Of a DNA stretch of 14,946 nt, positions 7,693 to 13,719 are shown one piece after another. The stretch's first letter is position 1, and each line of letters begins with the position of its first letter. The stretch spans positions 1 to 14,946 of the forward strand of contig JALZWI010000026.1 in the NCBI GenBank assembly GCA_023299895.1, in the 5' to 3' direction. Source of the stretch: Arenicella sp. (GTDB taxonomy: Bacteria > Pseudomonadota > Gammaproteobacteria > Arenicellales > Arenicellaceae). A program made the position numbers and the translations under genes. The notes beneath the pieces are model-generated. The model had not been told where the DNA came from and did no database searches. It was given only the letters and a program-made list of their open reading frames with translations.

Positions 7693-9597
7693 ATGAAAAT
7701 GTCATCTAAACAGCAAGACACGCACTTTTATGCAGAAGATGCATTAGTAAATAATACGAATTTGGACCCAATTAACCTTTCTGACGCGGACACCTTAGAT
7801 CAATTATTTCGTGAACGTGTTAGACGAAGCCCAGACAAAATTGCCTATTCGCAGTTCGAACGAAATAAAAAAAATTGGTACGCGAGCACCTGGTCGCAAA
7901 TGGCAGAGCAAGTCGAGCGTTGGCAAGTTGCTTTTAGAGAATCAGGCCTTAGCAAAGGAGATCGAGTCGCAATTTGTTATCGAAATAGCGTTGAGTGGGT
8001 GATCTTTGATCAAGCTGCTTTGCGATTAGGTTTGGTTGTTGTACCTTTATATACAGCCGATCGTGCGGACAACATCGCCTATGTGATTGGCGATAGCCAG
8101 GCTAAATTAGTGCTGCTTACTGGGCTGGATTTATGGGGCGCGATTACCAATACAGATGAAAATATTTCATGTCTTGAGACTGTATTAGTTTTTGATGACT
8201 TGTCACCTCAGCCGCAGGATCAAGATGCTCTATCAGATGAGTCGGCATTGTTGGTTAAAAAAGTTGACGACTGGTTACCTACACAAGGCAGCCACCTTGA
8301 ACGAGGTCTGGCTAAACCAGAAGACCTAGCAACAATTATTTATACTTCTGGCACGACAGGTCGACCTAAGGGAGTGATGCTTTCGCATAAAAATCTTTTG
8401 TCAAATGCATATAGTGGCATGCGCAGTGTGGCATTAAAGCCAAGTGACCATTTATTGTCGTTTTTGCCTTTATCGCATGCTTTAGAAAGAACTATCGGGT
8501 ATTACGCACCAATGTTAATGGGCGCACAGATCAGCTTCAATCGCTCGATCCCTGAATTGTCTGATGACCTTAAAGAGATTCAACCAAGTGTGTTAATTTC
8601 TGTCCCAAGAATTTTTGAGCGGGTACATAATAAAATTTACGCCAAAGTTAGTAAGCAAAGCGCATTTAAACAACGCCTTTTCAAATTAGCCATAGAAACA
8701 GGCTGGTATCGATTCGAGTATCAGCAAGGTATTGGCGGTTGGCATCCAAAGCTGCTGATGGCAGGTTTGCTTGATTATGTAGTAGCAAAGCCAATTCGTA
8801 GTAATTTAGGTGGCAATCTAGAGTTTGTAATTATCGGTGGCGCAGCTTTATCGCCTGAGGTGGCTAAAACTTTTATTGCGCTTGGTTTGACCTTGTTGCA
8901 AGGTTACGGTTTGACTGAATCCAGTCCAGTGGCGAGTGTCAATACCCCCAAACATAATGCGCCTGATTCGATTGGCTTGCCACTGCGTGGCGTTAAAGTC
9001 AAAATAGCTGACAATGATGAACTGTGGATTCGAGGTGATAATGTTATGCAGGGCTATTGGCGAAATGAAGAAGCAACGGCTGATGCTCTAGTAAAAAGGG
9101 ATGATGGTATCTGGTTAAAAACTGGCGATCGTGCGTCCATTGATAAGCAAGGATATATTCGCATAATCGGACGTATTAAAGATATCATCGTTCTTGCTAA
9201 TGGTGAAAAAATGCCGCCAACGGATATTGAAACAGCTATTTTACGTGACCCATTGTTCGAGCAAGTAATCGTGATAGGAGAGGGCAAGTCGTATTTAAGT
9301 GCCATCATTGTGTTAAATAAAGAAGCTTGGCAAGATTTGCAAGTCGTGCATGGTTGGACTGAACAGAGCTTGGATGAGAACACTGTTCAGGAATATGCTC
9401 TGAATCAAATCTCCTTACAAATGAATGATTTCCCAGGTTATGCAAAGATACGAAGAGTTAACCTCAGTCTAGATGAATGGACTGTTGAATCTGGCTTGAT
9501 GACGCCAACACTTAAAGTAAAACGTCCCAAAGTAATTGACGCTTATGCCGTACAAATAGAATCTATGTATGCAGGCAGCGGAGTGCATCAGGTTTGA
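7693..9597 (+). CDS. Long-chain fatty acyl-CoA synthetase (AMP-forming)
   Basis: A 634-residue adenylate-forming enzyme that would activate fatty acids as acyl-AMP and then acyl-CoA. The ATP-binding P-loop YTSGTTGRPKG is at about 217-227, YGLTES at 405-410, and TGD at 477-479. The GRIKDIIVLANGEK hinge motif is followed by the C-terminal domain and the catalytic-lysine region (PTLKVKRPKV). The long N-terminal domain and LANGEKMPP signature match the COG1022 (FAA1-like) group more than E. coli FadD. No membrane helix is evident. The start ATG at 7693 is followed by a second in-frame ATG two codons on, and neither has a strong ribosome binding site. The stop overlaps the endonuclease start by four bases (TTGA), implying translational coupling. 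The chain-length preference is not visible. Confidence 0.93.
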   Translation: MKMSSKQQDTHFYAEDALVNNTNLDPINLSDADTLDQLFRERVRRSPDKIAYSQFERNKKNWYASTWSQMAEQVERWQVAFRESGLSKGDRVAICYRNSVEWVIFDQAALRLGLVVVPLYTADRADNIAYVIGDSQAKLVLLTGLDLWGAITNTDENISCLETVLVFDDLSPQPQDQDALSDESALLVKKVDDWLPTQGSHLERGLAKPEDLATIIYTSGTTGRPKGVMLSHKNLLSNAYSGMRSVALKPSDHLLSFLPLSHALERTIGYYAPMLMGAQISFNRSIPELSDDLKEIQPSVLISVPRIFERVHNKIYAKVSKQSAFKQRLFKLAIETGWYRFEYQQGIGGWHPKLLMAGLLDYVVAKPIRSNLGGNLEFVIIGGAALSPEVAKTFIALGLTLLQGYGLTESSPVASVNTPKHNAPDSIGLPLRGVKVKIADNDELWIRGDNVMQGYWRNEEATADALVKRDDGIWLKTGDRASIDKQGYIRIIGRIKDIIVLANGEKMPPTDIETAILRDPLFEQVIVIGEGKSYLSAIIVLNKEAWQDLQVVHGWTEQSLDENTVQEYALNQISLQMNDFPGYAKIRRVNLSLDEWTVESGLMTPTLKVKRPKVIDAYAVQIESMYAGSGVHQV

Positions 9598-10328
9598 AGT
9601 ATTTACGCTTTGCTCTTTCAATTGTGTTTTTGATCGCAGCTGTTTATTTTGTAGAAAACAAACCAACCACAACTAACTATGGGGCGAATCTGCAAGAACA
9701 AGTAATAGGTTCTTCTGAGGCTATCGTTGACTATAGTCAGGCACGATCTATTTTGTGGCAATCCTTATATAGTAATGGCGGTAAGACACTCTATTGTGGT
9801 GAATCATTCAGTAGTCAACAACGTAATGGTTTTAATGTTGAGCATGTGTTTCCTATGTCATGGGTGACGAATTCACTTGATTGCGGAACAAGAAATCAAT
9901 GTCGAGATAAGAGTAAGGCCTTTAATAAAATTGAAGCCGACTTGCATAACCTTTATCCATCGCGAAGCGATGTTAATCAAGCTCGTTCTAGTTTTGCATT
10001 TGGTGAAATAACTGGTGAGCAACGGGAATTTGGTAAAGACTGTGATTTTGAAGTAAACGAACAACAAAGAACTGCAGAACCTGGGTTAGCAGTAAGAGGT
10101 GAAGTTGCTCGAGCGATGTTTTACATGGCTTATCAGTATCAACAATATGGCCTTAAATTATTCTCCAAGCAGCAGCACTTATTACAACAATGGCACATAA
10201 ATGATGCGCCCAGTGAGCATGAACGCAGTCGTAATGACAAAATAGAAAAACTGCAAGGCAATCGGAATCCATTCATTGATGATCCGGCAAAGCTTGATAA
10301 ATTAATAGCTGATGGGTATTTTTCCTAA
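9594..10328 (+). CDS. Endonuclease I (EndA family), exported or anchored
   Basis: A 244-residue homologue of E. coli EndA and Vibrio Vvn/Dns nucleases, which cut DNA non-specifically in the periplasm or outside the cell. The beta-beta-metal motif is intact: Glu83-His84 in NVEHVFPMSW (His as general base, Glu as metal ligand) and Asn119 in DLHNLYPS (metal ligand). The family regions AEPGLAVRGEVARAMFYM and GNRNPFID follow. Four cysteines (68, 97, 103, 150) could form two disulfides. The N-terminal hydrophobic stretch (3-20) has no clear cleavage site, so it could be a signal peptide or an anchor. The start is TTG, overlapping the previous stop, with GGAG ten bases upstream. Why it sits between an acyl-CoA synthetase and an MCE lipoprotein is not explained; the roles may be unrelated. 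Confidence 0.94.
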   Translation: MKYLRFALSIVFLIAAVYFVENKPTTTNYGANLQEQVIGSSEAIVDYSQARSILWQSLYSNGGKTLYCGESFSSQQRNGFNVEHVFPMSWVTNSLDCGTRNQCRDKSKAFNKIEADLHNLYPSRSDVNQARSSFAFGEITGEQREFGKDCDFEVNEQQRTAEPGLAVRGEVARAMFYMAYQYQQYGLKLFSKQQHLLQQWHINDAPSEHERSRNDKIEKLQGNRNPFIDDPAKLDKLIADGYFS

Positions 10329-10353
10329 CAGCAATATATAAAAGAGGTTTACC

Positions 10354-11202
10354 ATGACAAAGTTAAATTCAGTTTTCCGTTTATTGATGGTATTGAGCAT
10401 GACTATCTTTTTAATAGCTTGCAGTAGTAATGAGCTCGAAGTCACAGCGCAATTCTCTAACACTCAGGACATCGACGAAGGCGATGTAGTATATTTTGAA
10501 AATCAACCGATTGGCGAAGTTGCTGATAGCAAGTCTCAAGGTAATGGTTTATCGATTGTTATAGAGTTAGCCCCGTCTGCTGCTGAACTAGTTTCAAGCA
10601 ATTCTGCAATTGTGGTCAACAGACTTAAACAAACTGCTACCTTAGAAATATATAATTCAAATAATGTTACATCCGAGTTTGTACAAAACGGTCAACAGAT
10701 AAAAGGCTTAGACTCGATGTTTCAACTTGGCGCGTGGATGGTCGGCGATGCAATCCAACTCGGTTCAAGTTCTTTAAGTGAATATGTTGGCGCTTTCCAA
10801 GAGTATCTACAAAGCGACAAATTTCTGCAAGATAAAAGTCTTGTACAAGAGCAAGTTAAGGTAGCAACAAGCGAAGCTCAGCAAGCTATTGAAAGTCTTG
10901 GCACTGAATTAACTTCTACTATGCAAGAGCTCACGGCAACCAAAGGTGAAGCAGCTCAAGCGATTGAACAGTTTGGAAATGAGCTCTCACCCGTGGTTCA
11001 GGAACTTGCTAAAAGTGGTTCAGTGTTGATGGAGCAACTTGAAATTTTTACAGAAAGTTTAGAGCAAATCGATGTGACTAAACAAGAAGCTGGGCAAACT
11101 TTTTTAGAAGGTTTGACGGTGATGTTAGAGACGCTTAATAAGAGTGTTGAGGCTGGCTTAGAGGAAGGTGAGGTGAATGATTCAACTGAAAGAAGTCAGT
11201 AG
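10354..11202 (+). CDS. MCE (MlaD-type) domain lipoprotein
   Basis: A 282-residue lipoprotein with the lipobox Leu20-Ile-Ala-Cys23, followed by Ser-Ser, so it is probably sorted to the outer membrane. Residues about 28-100 match the MlaD/MCE beta-domain pattern: VTAQFSNTQDIDEGDVVYF, then QPIGEVADS, then a VIEL strand. MCE proteins bind and pass lipids between membranes. The C-terminal part (about 160-280) is helical and contains two clear 25-residue repeats (EAQQAIE/GTEL/QEL at 174-193 and EAAQAIE/GNEL/QEL at 199-218) with a weak third (EAGQTFLE, 245-252), suggesting a helical rod. No MlaE permease, MlaF ATPase or MlaB gene is nearby. It lies 25 bases after the endonuclease, with GAGG before ATG, likely in the same operon. 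Confidence 0.82.
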   Translation: MTKLNSVFRLLMVLSMTIFLIACSSNELEVTAQFSNTQDIDEGDVVYFENQPIGEVADSKSQGNGLSIVIELAPSAAELVSSNSAIVVNRLKQTATLEIYNSNNVTSEFVQNGQQIKGLDSMFQLGAWMVGDAIQLGSSSLSEYVGAFQEYLQSDKFLQDKSLVQEQVKVATSEAQQAIESLGTELTSTMQELTATKGEAAQAIEQFGNELSPVVQELAKSGSVLMEQLEIFTESLEQIDVTKQEAGQTFLEGLTVMLETLNKSVEAGLEEGEVNDSTERSQ

Positions 11203-11240
11203 TTTTATGTGATCTGATTGTGATAATTTGAATAGAATAA

Positions 11241-11269
11241 TTGGTTCTCGCACATAAATGCAGCATAAT
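11241..11269 (+). promoter_or_regulatory. Candidate sigma-70 promoter for the queD-type gene
   Basis: TTGGTT (11241-11246) and CATAAT (11264-11269) are separated by 17 bases. Transcription would begin near 11276, leaving a leader of about 35 bases before the ATG. The -10 matches at five of six positions and the -35 at three. Confidence 0.45.
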
Positions 11270-11310
11270 CCGAAACCAAATCTGATTCTGTTATTGGATG
11301 CTTTAATATT

Positions 11311-11712
11311 ATGTATGAAATCGTCAAATCAATTTCTTTTTGTTACGGACACCGCTTATTAAATTATGTTGGGCCGTGCGCTAACTTGCATGGGCATAAT
11401 GCCAAAGCAGAAATCATGTTGTCGAGTGATGAGCTTGATATCTGCGGCATGGTCATGGATTTTGGAGAAATAAAGTCGAATGTAAAAGCTTGGATTGATG
11501 AGAACTTAGATCACACAATGTTATTAAGCAAGGGTGATCCTTTGATACCAGTATTTGAAGAAATGAATGAACGATTTTATTTAATGGAGAACAACCCTAC
11601 CGCTGAAAATATTGCAAAACTTATTTATGAGTATGTTGAGCAGCAAGGCTTCCCTGTTGTTTCAGTAACCTTGTGGGAGACAGATTCTAGTTTCGCTCGG
11701 TTTTCACACTAG
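11311..11712 (+). CDS. queD: 6-carboxy-tetrahydropterin synthase family protein (QueD-like)
   Basis: A 133-residue member of the PTPS/QueD family. Zinc ligands are His14 (YGHRL), His27 and His29 (LHGHN), and the catalytic Cys23 precedes them in GPCANLHGH. The second half of the active site shows Asp67-His68 in LDHTML and Glu123 in LWET, the pterin-anchoring glutamate. QueD converts dihydroneopterin triphosphate to 6-carboxytetrahydropterin, the second step to queuosine and other 7-deazaguanines. Paralogues make pyruvoyl- or sepiapterin-type products, so the exact reaction is not certain. An extra segment, PLIPVFEEMNERFYLMENNP, lies before the final helix. The Shine-Dalgarno sequence is weak, and no other queuosine gene (queC, queE, queF) is adjacent. 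Confidence 0.88.
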   Translation: MYEIVKSISFCYGHRLLNYVGPCANLHGHNAKAEIMLSSDELDICGMVMDFGEIKSNVKAWIDENLDHTMLLSKGDPLIPVFEEMNERFYLMENNPTAENIAKLIYEYVEQQGFPVVSVTLWETDSSFARFSH

Positions 11713-11724
11713 CTAGAGGCTATT

Positions 11725-11754
11725 TTGCGCTAACAAAGAAAACCTTAATATAAT
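11725..11754 (+). promoter_or_regulatory. Sigma-70-type promoter for the DMT permease gene
   Basis: A perfect -10 box TATAAT (11749-11754) has TTGCGC (11725-11730) 18 bases upstream. The transcript would start near 11761, about 20 bases before the TTG start, just leaving room for the strong AAGGAGGAG ribosome binding site. Confidence 0.6.
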
Positions 11755-11781
11755 TGGCAGCCTTGCCAAGGAGGAGACGAG

Positions 11782-12672
11782 TTGGTTATAGGTGAGGTCT
11801 ACGCATTAATATGTGCCTTATTTTGGGCATTGGCAGTCATACTATTTAAGCATGCAGGTAATAGCTTAACTGCGAATGGACTCAATCTAACTAAAAATAT
11901 AATTGGCATTACTTTGTTGTTACCAACGGCGTTGTTCATTGAGGGGTTTAGCCTTCCTATATTGACGACTGAACAATGGTTGGTTTTGATTGTTAGTGGT
12001 TATTTTGGTGTCGCGGTTGCAGACACTTGGTATTTACAAGCCTTGCGCAATTTAGGGGCAGGGCGCACGGCTATTATTGCTAGTTTATATAGCCCATTTG
12101 TGGTTTTGCTTTCAATCATATTTATATATGAGACTATGGCTAGCTGGCAATGGATGGGTTTTGTATTAGTTCTAATTGGTGTATTGATTGTTACTTATCA
12201 AAATAAATACCAAGCTGTTGAAAGAGAACTATTGCTCAAAGGGGTTGCTTATGCGGCGGCTTCAGTATTTGTTACCGCTGCGAGCGTGGTTGCGATGAAA
12301 CCTCTTTTATCGAACGATGGTTTCTTTTGGATTGTTAGCCTAAGAATGTTAGCCGGTGTTGTTGGGTTGTTGATTTATTTAATTATTCGCAAACAGTTAA
12401 TATCAGTAGTCGATGATATCGTGCATAAAAAACATAAGTGGTTTACAATTTTTATGGCCAGTGTTTTTGGTACGTATTTAGCGATTTTATTTTGGTTGGC
12501 TGGTTTCAAATATGCCAATGCTTCGGTGGCGTCAGTATTAAACGAAACCTCAAATGTAATGATTGTGTTTTTTGCTTGGCTATTCTTGAAAGAACGACTG
12601 ACTACTCAAAAAGTGCTTGGATCTATCTGTACATTTATTGGCGTGTTGATCTTTATTGGGTTCATCGTTTAG
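11782..12672 (+). CDS. EamA/DMT-superfamily permease
   Basis: A 296-residue inner-membrane protein with about ten hydrophobic helices in two EamA repeats. Repeat 1 runs to about residue 140 and ends in GFVLVLIGVLIVTYQ. Repeat 2 ends in the matching LGSICTFIGVLIFIGF. Each has the family pattern of a helix-ending Glu followed by a Gly-rich helix (YETMASWQWMGFVLVLIGV and LKERLTTQKVLGSICTFIGV). DMT permeases move metabolites, often exporting amino acids or nucleosides, but the substrate cannot be read from sequence. The start is TTG at 11782, supported by the near-perfect Shine-Dalgarno AAGGAGGAG (11768-11776) five bases upstream and by the first helix beginning directly afterwards. It appears to have its own promoter. 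Confidence 0.93.
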   Translation: MVIGEVYALICALFWALAVILFKHAGNSLTANGLNLTKNIIGITLLLPTALFIEGFSLPILTTEQWLVLIVSGYFGVAVADTWYLQALRNLGAGRTAIIASLYSPFVVLLSIIFIYETMASWQWMGFVLVLIGVLIVTYQNKYQAVERELLLKGVAYAAASVFVTAASVVAMKPLLSNDGFFWIVSLRMLAGVVGLLIYLIIRKQLISVVDDIVHKKHKWFTIFMASVFGTYLAILFWLAGFKYANASVASVLNETSNVMIVFFAWLFLKERLTTQKVLGSICTFIGVLIFIGFIV

Positions 12673-12867
12673 ATAAGCTTGATACAATCGTATAGAGCTG
12701 AGAGCAGCCTATTGAGAGATGTCTGATTTACCTGGAAATAAATTATGTAATCTTGTCACAAGTAAATTATTTAATGCCATCAACAATGAATTTTATTTAA
12801 CCAAAGCTTATTCTTGTCGCATATTCGGGCATAATTACTAAATATAATCTAACTGGAGTAATATATT
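12673..12867. other. Intergenic region upstream of small exported protein
   Basis: No gene or terminator is visible. CTTGT-C-ACAAG (12752-12762) is a short palindrome that could be an operator. CATAAT (12830-12835) is a possible -10 box for the next gene, placing the transcript start near 12842, but no good -35 is present. A TATAAT at 12843-12848 is too close to the ribosome binding site to serve as its -10. Confidence 0.3.
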
Positions 12868-13179
12868 TTGAAAAAATTAGTTAGCTGCTTACTTGCAGCA
12901 TCAATAATGTTAACAATAACTACTGTATCTGCTCAAATGGGTGGTGGAATGGGAATGGGCGGCCAAATTGATTTAACTGAAGCTGCAGAAACGTTAGGTG
13001 TGACTCAAGAAGAGTTATTAGCCGCGTTGAATATAGATGAAGGTCGTCCTGATTTCGCGGCAGCTGCCGAAAAGTTAGGTATCACTGAAGAAGAGCTTAC
13101 GGCGGCAATGCCTGCACGTGGCGGCGCAGGTGCTGGTGGCATGGGCATGGGCGGTGGAATGGGTGCTGACGCTGAATAA
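12868..13179 (+). CDS. Small exported Met/Gly-rich protein with two helical repeats
   Basis: A 103-residue protein that I do not recognise as a named family. A clear signal peptide ends VSA|Q after residue 22, so it is exported; there is no lipobox or membrane anchor. The mature 81 residues have Met/Gly-rich ends (QMGGGMGMGG at 23-32 and GGMGMGGGMG at 90-99) around two similar 20-residue units, DLTEAAETLGVTQEELLAAL (35-54) and DFAAAAEKLGITEEELTAAM (62-81), offset by 27 residues. Each unit looks like a short acidic helix-turn-helix. Met-rich ends could bind metals such as copper, but that is conjecture. The start is TTG, supported by GGAG (12855-12858) nine bases upstream and by the Lys-Lys start of the signal peptide. 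A strong terminator follows the stop. Confidence 0.85.
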   Translation: MKKLVSCLLAASIMLTITTVSAQMGGGMGMGGQIDLTEAAETLGVTQEELLAALNIDEGRPDFAAAAEKLGITEEELTAAMPARGGAGAGGMGMGGGMGADAE

Positions 13180-13198
13180 GTTTGAATTTGTTTTAAAT

Positions 13199-13234
13199 AA
13201 AAAAAGGGTAAGACATTAGTCTTACCCTTTTTTT
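13199..13234. terminator. Bidirectional intrinsic terminator
   Basis: GGGTAAGAC (13206-13214) pairs with GTCTTACCC (13219-13227) around the loop ATTA. An A-run precedes it (13199-13205) and a T-run follows (13228-13234), so it can terminate on both strands. It separates the convergent small exported protein gene and the cold-shock gene. Confidence 0.95.
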
Positions 13235-13258
13235 ATTTAATCGTTAATGCTTTTATTT

Positions 13259-13468
13259 CTATAGCGCAACGATGTTCTCAGCTTGTGGGCCTTTCTCCCC
13301 GTCAACGAGGATGAACTCGACTGATTGGCCGTCGGCTAATGTTTTGAAGCCGTCGCCTTGAATTGCACTGAAATGTGCGAATACATCTGGACCACCTTCT
13401 TGCTCGATGAAACCAAAACCTTTTGATTCGTTGAACCATTTAACGGTTCCTTTTACTGTATTGGACAT
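13259..13468 (-). CDS. Cold-shock domain protein (CspA family)
   Basis: A 69-residue single cold-shock domain, the standard CspA length, binding single-stranded RNA or DNA and acting as an RNA chaperone. RNP1 is KGFGFIE (16-22) and RNP2 is DVFAHFSAI (28-36). The aromatic surface residues Trp11, Phe12, Phe18, Phe20, Phe30, His32 and Phe33 are present. Ala31 replaces the valine common in VFVHF, a mild change. AGGAA at 13476-13480 is the ribosome binding site. The 5' leader contains a long hairpin (13499-13541), suggesting post-transcriptional control. Which paralogue it is, and whether cold induces it, cannot be told from sequence. Confidence 0.97.
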   Translation of the reverse strand: MSNTVKGTVKWFNESKGFGFIEQEGGPDVFAHFSAIQGDGFKTLADGQSVEFILVDGEKGPQAENIVAL

Positions 13469-13498
13469 AATGATATTCCTAAATTTAAATTAATTTTT

Positions 13499-13541
13499 GT
13501 CTCACTATATTGGTAAAAAAATACCAACGTATTTGTGAGAC
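13499..13541 (-). promoter_or_regulatory. Long interrupted hairpin in cold-shock gene 5' leader
   Basis: GTCTCAC (13499-13505) pairs with GTGAGAC (13535-13541). Inside it, ATA (13507-13509) can pair with TAT (13530-13532), and TTGGTA (13510-13515) with TACCAA (13522-13527), leaving a six-base A/T loop and small bulges. In the csp message the loop is U-rich. No U-run follows the stem on either strand, so it is not a normal terminator. It begins 31 bases upstream of the start codon, so it belongs to the 5' leader if transcription starts further upstream. Confidence 0.6.
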
Positions 13542-13589
13542 GTTGTAGCGTAGAAATTGACTTGTAATAAAAACTTCAGGACGTGAATT

Positions 13590-13700
13590 ATGACTAATAC
13601 AAACGAGGTGGAGCTGATAAACATGTTACTTTCTGTGTTGCTGGGTGCGATTTTAAACAGCTATTGTGTCATGTCAATAACAAATAGCCTTAATAGTTAG
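13590..13700 (+). CDS. Possible 36-residue hydrophobic peptide
   Basis: An ATG at 13590 opens a 36-residue frame ending in TAG at 13698-13700. AGGA at 13578-13581 lies eight bases upstream, a good ribosome binding site. The product starts MTNTNEVEL and has a hydrophobic stretch (about residues 9-28, INMLLSVLLGAILNSYCVM) long enough for one membrane helix. TTGACT at 13557-13562 could be a -35 box, but no matching -10 is seen. It is divergent from the cold-shock gene and convergent with the M49 peptidase gene. No homologue is known to me, and it may be fortuitous. Confidence 0.35.
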   Translation: MTNTNEVELINMLLSVLLGAILNSYCVMSITNSLNS

Positions 13701-13719
13701 GTATTCTATCGATGCTGAT

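Noticed and set aside
9054..9383. Minus-strand open frame inside the acyl-CoA synthetase gene
   Set aside because: It lies antisense to conserved adenylation motifs and has no ribosome binding site or family features.
11754..11769. TTGGCA/TGCCAA hairpin next to the DMT permease ribosome binding site
   Set aside because: Its left arm overlaps the end of the TATAAT box and lies upstream of the expected transcript start, so it would probably not be in the mRNA.
12438..12695. Second plus-strand frame overlapping the end of the DMT permease gene
   Set aside because: It is an out-of-frame shadow; the permease frame carries the conserved EamA pattern through this stretch.
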